The notes below the pieces were generated by a model. The model did not search any database, was not told where the DNA came from, and worked only from the letters and a program-made list of their open reading frames with translations. DNA of 64,000 bases from Gigantopelta aegis (Eukaryota > Mollusca > Gastropoda > Neomphalida > Peltospiridae). Location of the stretch: contig NC_054712.1 in the NCBI RefSeq assembly GCF_016097555.1, forward strand, positions 47,090,571 through 47,154,570. Direction: 5' to 3'. This document shows, one piece after another, positions 21,719 through 29,100 of this stretch (positions within the stretch are counted from its first letter, which is position 1; every line of letters starts with the position of its first letter). A program made the position numbers and the translations under genes.

Positions 21719-22148
21719 GTACATTACCATTCGAAGTACAGACAGTACGTCTTACTTTCCCGACAACACACACTGGTCTTTTAGAGTCAATCTATATGAC
21801 AGACTACATCTCGGAAAAAAGTGGGTGGTAGCAGCCACCGAAATCACCATTCAGAACTGGGACGTCTCAAGAAAATCAGACTGTCGTGACATTTACGTGT
21901 GTTCCAACATCTGCCACAGCTCACACGTTGGAGAAAGAAAGGAGCCCTTGCTGAGACGCATCTGTTTGACAGGGAATAAAAAGGAAAAATCTTTTGTGTT
22001 TCCAAACTACCATTACGTACCCCTGAGACTGGAAGATGTGCAGATCGTGGACATCTATATACAGGACGCAGATGGCAATCCAGCTTCATTTATTACAGGA
22101 CCAGTGACGGTGACACTGCACGTGAAACCACAGCCTTTTTGGTTTTAA
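21711..22148 (+). CDS. Polinton part: candidate minor capsid (penton-like) protein
   Basis: 145 residues. The N-terminal pattern FPDNTHWSFRVNL...WVVAATEI resembles a protein family found with animal Polinton capsid genes. It overlaps the preceding gene's end by 8 bp. The penton-like assignment is from memory and tentative. Confidence 0.55.
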   Translation: MDKYITIRSTDSTSYFPDNTHWSFRVNLYDRLHLGKKWVVAATEITIQNWDVSRKSDCRDIYVCSNICHSSHVGERKEPLLRRICLTGNKKEKSFVFPNYHYVPLRLEDVQIVDIYIQDADGNPASFITGPVTVTLHVKPQPFWF

Positions 22149-22151
22149 GAC

Positions 22152-22535
22152 ATGGACCAATACGTGTTGAAACATTACAATTATTTAAAAATGATGACGA
22201 ACATTCACGATTACCATATGACTCTGGGATTACTGAATGATATGAATGAAGAACAAATGTTGGCCTTGGTGGCAATTGTTCAAGGGTTGCTGGACGGACG
22301 TATTAACGTCACAGCAGGGCAGAAACGTCGATTTTTACAGTCTAACAACGAGTATCTGAACATGTTGAAAATGCTGGTATCACCTGCCGTGATGAATAGA
22401 ACTAGAAAACGTATATTGAAACAAAACACCCCATTGTTAGCCTTCATTTTGGACGACAGTCACTTGGATCAGATGAAAGCAAAAACCGTATGGTCAGTGG
22501 TCACGGACCGCTGGAGATATGCAGGATCTCTATAA
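22152..22535 (+). CDS. Polinton part: small basic helical protein
   Basis: 127 residues, mostly helical by eye, with a basic stretch (GQKRRFLQSNNEYL, NRTRKRILKQN). Similar proteins occur in the structural gene cluster of related elements. No specific function recognised. Confidence 0.6.
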   Translation: MDQYVLKHYNYLKMMTNIHDYHMTLGLLNDMNEEQMLALVAIVQGLLDGRINVTAGQKRRFLQSNNEYLNMLKMLVSPAVMNRTRKRILKQNTPLLAFILDDSHLDQMKAKTVWSVVTDRWRYAGSL

Positions 22536-22591
22536 ATAGGATGTCTGTCAAAAACCATCATCATTTGAGATAGAACCTTCAGAGGAGCAAC

Positions 22592-22990
22592 ATGTCAGAC
22601 CAATACAAGCTATATGTTCCAAACGTGGACAAGTGGACCCGTTTCTACAAGCTGCAGGCACAAGGCAAACTTCAGCCTCACTTCGAAATTCAACGTGGTG
22701 GAGAGAGTCAGATCATGTACAGTGTGGATCGATGCCTAGAACTCTACGACCCCACATGGAAAAAAGAAAAAGAAGAACAGAACAAACCCCCGGCACCCAG
22801 TGTTGTCATGGTCTCCCCAACGCAACAAGTAGTAGAACAAGCTAAGGCCGAACAGAAACGTCTTCTGAAAAGTATAAAAGGGAAAGCAACAGAGCAAGCA
22901 GTCAGTTCACCAAGAAAGCGCAAAGGAGACACAACGAACAGAAGCAATCAGAAAAAGCAGAAGACAGATCGCTTTACTAAAAAGAAGTAA
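22592..22990 (+). CDS. Polinton part: basic, Lys-rich protein
   Basis: 132 residues. The C-terminal half is Lys/Arg/Gln-rich (PRKRKGDTTNRSNQKKQK), suggesting DNA or nuclear binding, perhaps a core protein. It ends one base before the capsid start. Confidence 0.6.
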   Translation: MSDQYKLYVPNVDKWTRFYKLQAQGKLQPHFEIQRGGESQIMYSVDRCLELYDPTWKKEKEEQNKPPAPSVVMVSPTQQVVEQAKAEQKRLLKSIKGKATEQAVSSPRKRKGDTTNRSNQKKQKTDRFTKKK

Positions 22991-22991
22991 G

Positions 22992-24158
22992 ATGGCTTCG
23001 TATATGAATAAAGCTGAAGTAGAGGCCCATGCCGAAGAATTATCTATTTTTGAACTTCCACGTACATTCACTTCGGTGGAAAAAATCTATTACGAAGATA
23101 CGAGACCCACATCCCAGATCACCACGGAAAACAGTCCTGTGGAGTTTAACGTTTATGGACAAGGCATCGATTACATCGACCTGAAACGTACCAAACTACA
23201 CGTGAAAGCCAAAATTACCAAAGCCGATGGCAGCATTTTGGTCAAAGATGAAAAGGTGGGACCCGTCAATCTATGGCTCCAGAGTTTGTGGTCTCAAGTG
23301 GATCTGACCCTCAATGGAAAACTCATCACTACCTCGACCAATCTGTATCCATACAAGAGCTATCTTAAAGTGTTGTTGAATGGTACGTCCACAGCTAAGG
23401 AATCGTCTCTGCAATCCCATCTGTACTACAAAGATGATGCACAAGACATAGACAGCTCAGATCCTATAACAGGCATCAATTCGGGACTTGCTAACAGAGG
23501 TGCTTTATGTGAAACCAGTCACACCGTGGATATGGAAGGACCGCTGTATGAAGACTTTTTCGACATCAAACGTTATCTCATCAATGGCGTCAATCTACAG
23601 ATCAAACTGTTTCGGACCAGGCCTTCCTTCAGTTTGTTGGCAGGAGAAGATAATCCTGATTACAAAGTCAAGATCGAAGACGTATACCTCAGAATCTGCA
23701 AAGTGCGACCCAATACGGCCATCATCACGGCCAAGGCGTTGCAGGATACTGAAGCCAAGTATCCTTTCACAAGGAGCGACATCAAAGTGGCCTCTATACC
23801 CAAGGGACAACTGAGTTTCACCTGGGATCACCTGTTTCAAAATAAATGTCCCAACAAAGTCGTGGTGGCACTGGTCTCTGCCGAAGCAGTGAATGGCAGT
23901 TACACCAAAAATCCATTCAATTTTGCCATGTACGATCTGGACACGATTGCCTTGTACGTGAATGGAGAATCCTTACCGGCTCAACCTCTGCACGTAGGCA
24001 ATAATCAGTACATCTCGGCCTACAACAGTCTGTTTGAAGGAAGAGAATCCATAGGACTGGACGTGTCTAGAGAGGATTTCTCAAGTGGATATGCTCTCTA
24101 TCAATTCACCTTGGAACCTTACCACTTGAAGGACGGATACCTGGATAAAAAGGGGTAA
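22992..24158 (+). CDS. Polinton part: major capsid protein
   Basis: 388 residues resembling the 'F54H12.2-like' proteins now understood as Polinton double-jelly-roll capsid proteins. Family-like stretches include EFNVYGQGIDYIDLKRTKL, VNLWLQSLWSQVDLTLNGK and GRESIGLDVSRE. The position after the small structural genes and before the protease is usual. Confidence 0.85.
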   Translation: MASYMNKAEVEAHAEELSIFELPRTFTSVEKIYYEDTRPTSQITTENSPVEFNVYGQGIDYIDLKRTKLHVKAKITKADGSILVKDEKVGPVNLWLQSLWSQVDLTLNGKLITTSTNLYPYKSYLKVLLNGTSTAKESSLQSHLYYKDDAQDIDSSDPITGINSGLANRGALCETSHTVDMEGPLYEDFFDIKRYLINGVNLQIKLFRTRPSFSLLAGEDNPDYKVKIEDVYLRICKVRPNTAIITAKALQDTEAKYPFTRSDIKVASIPKGQLSFTWDHLFQNKCPNKVVVALVSAEAVNGSYTKNPFNFAMYDLDTIALYVNGESLPAQPLHVGNNQYISAYNSLFEGRESIGLDVSREDFSSGYALYQFTLEPYHLKDGYLDKKG

Positions 24159-24278
24159 TCTTAGACTGGACTTACAGTTTAAAAAAGCCTTGCCAGAAAC
24201 GGTCAGCTGTTTGATCTACTCGGAAGACAACCTTCTGCTTCAAATCGACGGAGCCAGGAACGTCTTGTATGCAGAACC

Positions 24279-24599
24279 ATGAACACTTTACAGTTGGAAT
24301 GTGCTCTGAACGCCGATCCGGTCACGAGACATGTCAGAGTGTATGCTGCAGATGAACTTCCACAACACCGACTGACTCGTTTTCCACGAGGATTCATTGT
24401 CAACATAGAACCCTCGACGATGAGAGGACAACACTGGGTGGCCATATGGTTAGACAGTGCTAACCATGGAGAATTCTTTGACAGTTTTGGAAAGCCTCCA
24501 GCATATTACCAGAGACAATTTCGAGCCTTTCTGCAAAAGAAAACAGTACATGCACCCATTACAACGACAGGGTGCTTCAAGACGCCAACAGCAACTCGT
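24279..24599 (+). CDS. Polinton part: adenain-like cysteine protease, runs into gap
   Basis: The visible part includes GQHWVAIWLDSANHGEFFDS, the His and Asp region of the adenovirus-protease/ULP1 fold. These proteases mature capsid proteins. The rest is hidden by the assembly gap. Confidence 0.82.
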
Positions 24600-24799
24600 N
24601 NNNNNNNNNNNNNNNNNNNNNNNNNNNNNNNNNNNNNNNNNNNNNNNNNNNNNNNNNNNNNNNNNNNNNNNNNNNNNNNNNNNNNNNNNNNNNNNNNNNN
24701 NNNNNNNNNNNNNNNNNNNNNNNNNNNNNNNNNNNNNNNNNNNNNNNNNNNNNNNNNNNNNNNNNNNNNNNNNNNNNNNNNNNNNNNNNNNNNNNNNNN
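24600..24799. other. Assembly gap, 200 N
   Basis: Exactly 200 N, probably a placeholder of unknown true size. It lies inside the Polinton, between the protease and the right arm, so missing Polinton genes could be here. Confidence 0.95.
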
Positions 24800-25049
24800 A
24801 GAACACTTTCAATGTCAATTTGTTATTTATTTGAAGAAAGAACGATTTTCAAAAGGTATCATTTGTTAAAACGTTGTCCACCACTGCAAACACATAGATC
24901 TTCAAACTAAATCAGTATAAGAAAATTAACTTACTATTTTCAAGTCTTGATCCAGTCGATTTCTAACAGTGACAAAATCTCTCACAATGATCCAAATGAA
25001 TCTTCTTCTAACAATGACGAAATATCTCAAACGAATCTCCTAACAATGA
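24800..25049. other. Polinton right arm, no gene seen
   Basis: AT-rich; includes imperfect repeats of CTAACAATGACG(A)AATATCTC type just inside the right terminal repeat. No open frame of interest. Confidence 0.5.
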
Positions 25050-25399
25050 CGTAGTAGATGTGATCGTTTTCGGCGAGCGAATGACAATGAAACCGTATCT
25101 AGCCTTTTTATACTCTTTCGTGTTAGTCTAAGTAGGTCAGGGGCCGGTCTAAGTAGGTCAGGGCCGGGTCAGTAGGACGTTGCACGCGGCACAGTAAGCC
25201 AGTCTAAGTAGGTCAAGGTTAGTCTAAGTAGGTCGGGGCCGGGTCAGTAGGACGTTGCACACGGTACAGTAGTCCGTGACGTCATCAAGGTCAAGGCCAG
25301 TCTAAGTAGGTCAGGGCCAGTAGGACGAGGTCACGTGACGTCATCAAGGTCAAGGTCACGGAAAGTAGGTCATGACTCCCGGCAGGCCCTAATACTACT
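25050..25399 (-). repeat. Polinton right terminal inverted repeat
   Basis: Inverted partner of the left repeat, from GTAGATGTGATCGTTTTCGG to the terminal CCCTAATACTACT. It has a slightly different number of internal GACCTACTTAGAC-type repeats, including the same TATA box in the opposite sense. Confidence 0.9.
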
Positions 25400-25708
25400 C
25401 ACGATAACGCCAGAACACACATTGCTAGAGTTGTGCAGCAGTATCTGAATCAAAACAATGTTGATGTAGGCCTACTACCCTGGCTTGCCAGGTCCCTGAA
25501 TTTGTCACCAATCGAACATGTCTGGGATGAAATGGGGCGATGCTTACGATGTCTTCTAAATCCTCCAACAACACTGCAGAAACTCCGACTGATCCTTCCT
25601 CAGATTTGGAATGGTATTCCTAGGAACTTTCTCCAGCGTTTAGTGGCCTCAATAAGACGACGGTGCCAGGCCTGTATCAATGCTCAAGGTGGACATACTC
25701 GCTACTGA

Positions 25709-26120
25709 CTGTGTGAACTTCGCTCTGGGCCCCCTCTAGTGATGTGGCTCATTTGCATATGGCAGGTGCGCCCTTTTCATGGACTATTGCTCGTTTCCAT
25801 ACCTTCGGACATTTCTCTTTCCATGTTATAACGTTTCATACACGGCAGTAAAAACTTATTACCAATTATCTTTGTCTTTTGTGTGTCACAATGACTTTTG
25901 CCTTTTAGTATAGTATTTCATAGAACTTTGTCGTTTGTTTGTTTTGTTTTTTAACGAAAAATCCGACATCAGAACTGCAGGGTACCTCCAACAATGGAAC
26001 TGCGAATTTCAGATTTAAAAAAAAAATCTTAAACTCTTCTAAATGGTATGTTACTCTTAAATATTTTGCAGGTAGATTAAATGTAAGGCGCCACACTTTT
26101 TATCGTTGCACTTCCTGGAT
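25709..26120. other. Intergenic between Tc1 relic and MRPL52
   Basis: Includes the 3' flank of the Tc1-like element (CCCCCTCTAGTGATGTGGC near 25730). No gene seen. The last 60 bp, with a CACTTCCTGG ETS-like site, may be the MRPL52 promoter or leader. Confidence 0.45.
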
Positions 26121-26135
26121 ATGTTGTTTGTATTA
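26121..26135 (+). CDS. MRPL52: MRPL52 candidate first coding exon (15 bp)
   Basis: ATG TTG TTT GTA TTA followed by GTAAAT gives MLFVL in phase 0, as exon 2 needs, and a protein of the right length. Other upstream ATGs cannot be excluded without transcript data. Confidence 0.35.
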
Positions 26136-29100
26136 GTAAATGTTAACATTATCGGCAATAGGAATTGATTTGGTTTAATGGCACCTAGACTAAGGGACAC
26201 AACTCTAGTGTGAAGGTTTTTGGAAGGAGAACGTGTTGGTTTGGAAAATAAAGGATGCACATCAAATGTGCCCATCAGCTAACCTTTCAAATGTATCATA
26301 AAAGTAGGTTGGGTACAACTGGCTAGTTTATTCTTATATAATGCATTGTCAATTTTAAAAAATTTAAATTACTTTAGAAGATGTTATAAAAATAATTATG
26401 TCTTGAAGTTGAAGTTATATTTTCATCAATTCATGTTTAGGCTACTGTAAATTATAGAATTTATAATTTTATTGAAACTAAGAAAGCAAAGGTAGATGTT
26501 TTCTTTGACACTGTTAAAGGTGCAGACCCTAGACTAGTTTCAGCACGTGAAAATGGACACTTAAGTTTAATTAATCTACAAACCAGAAACACATTTGGAT
26601 AAGGTTATAACAGATAACAGAGAAAAGCTATAGAGTCTTAGTCCGAAGGGATGTAGAAAGTGTGGTCTTGCTACATCCGAATATTGTTACATACCCTATA
26701 TATAGCTGGTATTCAAAACTTGTGGGCGTAACCGATAAATGGATGATGCAGATTTTCAATTCTCATAGGCCTGATGTTAATGACGAGCACAAATGCTGCA
26801 AGAAGAAACACGGATGAGAAACTGGCTGACTGTGTTTCATATAGGGGGAGTTGTGTTTCTTCTTGCAATGTGTGTACTGTTCAAATGTTCAAAATGTAAG
26901 GTTAATGTTATGAGTGAACTCCAACATAATCAAACTAAAGGTCTGTGGCTTCATATTTAAGAAACAATGTGTAAGAGTGACCATCATCAAAGATATTGTA
27001 ATTATTATTGACTGTTATTGGTAGACGTACATCAAAGTGTAGAAAGTGGAATAAATGGTAATGTTTTTAAAAAAATGATTGGCTTGTGTAGATAATTACA
27101 GACTGGTGTTTCTAGTTTTGCAGAGTACAGCGGTTGTGAGGAGTAGATGTATACAGACATCAGCAGTCCATTTAGCTGGAGGCCGATGGAGAGTTGAGTA
27201 AGTCAGCTTAGTACCAGTCTGTCATTAAGTCTGCTTAATACCTGTCTATGCTTAAGTCTGCTTAATACCAGTCTTATCTATAAGTCTAATGCCCGTCTAT
27301 TATTAAGTCTAATTAATACCAGTTTATCATTAAGTCTGCTTAATACCAGTCTATGCTTAAGTCTGCTTAATACCAGTCTATGCTTAAGTTTGCTTAATAC
27401 CAGTCTTATTTAGTCTAATACCAGTTTATCATTAAGTCTGCTTAATACCAGTCTATGCTTAAGTCTGCTTAATACCAATTTATCATTAAGTCTGCTTAAT
27501 ACCAGTCTGTCATTAAGTCAGCTTAGTACCAGTCTATCATTACGTCTGCTTAATACCAGTCTATGCTTAAGTCTAATTAATACCAGTTTATTATTAAGTC
27601 TGCTTAATACTATTCTGTGCTTAAGTCTGCTTAATACCTATCTATCATTAAGTCTAATTAATACCCGTCTATCATTAAGTCTAATTAATTCCAATTTATC
27701 ATCAAGTCTGCTTAAAGAGACATTCCTGAGTTTGCTGCATTATAAAATATTTCCGATTAATAAAATATTTCTACGATTAAACTTACATATTAAATATATT
27801 TTCTTGTTTAGAATATCAGTGTCTGTATATTCAATGTGTTTCTTGTCGTCTTAATATTTGTAAGAAGCCCAAACTGGATTTTGTCTTCAAATAATTTCAT
27901 ACGTACGAACAAAAGTATTTTAGGAAATAAAATGAAATTTACGCTAGTACAACTAGTAAAACGATGAGAAACATGTTTAATATACAGCCTCTAATATGTT
28001 GTGCAGAAAAATATAGTTGATATGTAATTACAATCGTTAAAAAGTCTCTGTTAGTCGATGAGAGCTTAAAAATTGCAGCAAACTCGGGAATGTCCCTTTA
28101 ATACCAGTTTATCATTAAGTCTGTTTAATACCAGTTTATCATTAAGTCTGCTTAATACCAGTTTACCAGCCTCGGTGGCGTCGTGGTTAGGCCATCAGTC
28201 AACAGGCTGGTAGGTATTGGGTTCGGATCCCAGTCGAGGCATGGTATGTTTAATCTAGATACTGACTCCAAACCCTGAGAGTGCTCAGCAAGGCTCAGTG
28301 GGGTAGGTATAAACCACTTGCACCGACCAATGATCCATAACTGGTTCAACAAAGGCCATGGTTTGTGCTATCCTGCTTGTGGGAAGTGCAAATAAAAGAT
28401 CCCTTGCTGCTAATAGGAAAGAGTAGCCCATGAAGTGGTGACAGCGGGTTTCCTCTCAAAATCTGTGTTGTCCTTAACCATACGTCTGACGCCATATAAC
28501 CATAAATACAATGTGTTGAGTGTGTCGTTAAATAAAACATTTCTTTCTAATACCAGTTTATCATTATGTCTGCTTAATACCAGTTTATCATTAAGTCTGC
28601 TTAATACCAGTTTATCATTAAGTCTGCTTAATACCAGTTTATCATTAAGTCTGCTTAATACCAGTTTATCATTACTGGGTAAGTCTGCTTAATATCAGTC
28701 TTTCATTAAGTCTGCTTAATACCAGTCTAGATATCATTTAAGTGTGGGTGTGGGTAAATTTTGGCATACTTTCATCATAGAATTGTTTAAGCACACCTGT
28801 TATGGGCACAACCGCCGACTTCGCCAGAGTTCTGTTCAAAACAGATATCATATCATTAATTCTGCTTAATACCAGTTTATCATTCAGTCTGCTAAATAAT
28901 AATCTCAGGGTTTAAAAAAAAATTAATACTGTAGTCAAATATACTGTACTTTGAAACTGATATCAGAGTTTTAAATTAGTACATTTTTTTAATATATATA
29001 TATATAACTTGTTTGCATTTGGGTGCACATGTAAGAAAATGGGTTATGATTATGATAAATCAGTGAACAATGAATACGTCATTAATAAATTTATTTCTTT

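Larger units (their letters stand above)
19227..25399 (+). mobile_element. Polinton/Maverick element (fossil, with assembly gap)
   Basis: Both ends read AGTAGTATTAGGGCCTGC, the usual AGTAGTAT-like Polinton terminus, in inverted repeats of about 330-350 bp. Between them lie a BIR-domain gene, an integrase with chromodomain, a small membrane protein, capsid-region genes and a protease, all on the plus strand. The left arm looks nearly whole, with about one break. No DNA polymerase B or packaging ATPase is seen. The 200-N gap may hide them: the visible 6 kb is far short of the usual 15-20 kb. The inverted repeats are still similar, so the insertion is probably fairly recent and younger than the Tc1 relic around it. 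Confidence 0.92.
18727..25708 (+). pseudogene. Tc1/mariner-like transposase pseudogene, split by the Polinton
   Basis: The left half (18727-19226) holds a helix-turn-helix remnant (QLQRDVARQFKVHRNTIWRL), then scattered frames with a DESRF motif and ending in VRYRDEI. The right half (25400-25708) resumes at DNARTHIARV and runs through LNLSPIEHVWDEMGR to a normal-looking C-terminus ending GGHTRY and a stop. DDE family, with catalytic Asp in TDES and QDNA-type blocks. Stops and frame changes in the left half show it is dead. About 20 residues expected between the halves are missing. Confidence 0.85.
27198..28730. repeat. 27-bp minisatellite, interrupted by a MITE and a SINE
   Basis: The unit is TAAGTCTGCTTAATACCAGT plus TTATCAT, with TCTAT variants. 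Blocks lie at 27198-27712, 28099-28165 and 28548-28730, with remnants to 28890. It begins at the splice donor of MRPL52 exon 2 (GTAAGTCAGCTTAGTACCAG), so the donor looks like a diverged unit. The 382-bp MITE and the SINE both inserted after the array had grown. Confidence 0.93.

Noticed and set aside
28166-28240. tRNA-like sequence with matching ends and a T-arm (also near 10455-10523 and 60180-60258)
   Set aside because: It is the head of a SINE with target duplications. The anticodon arm does not pair well, so it is not a tRNA gene.
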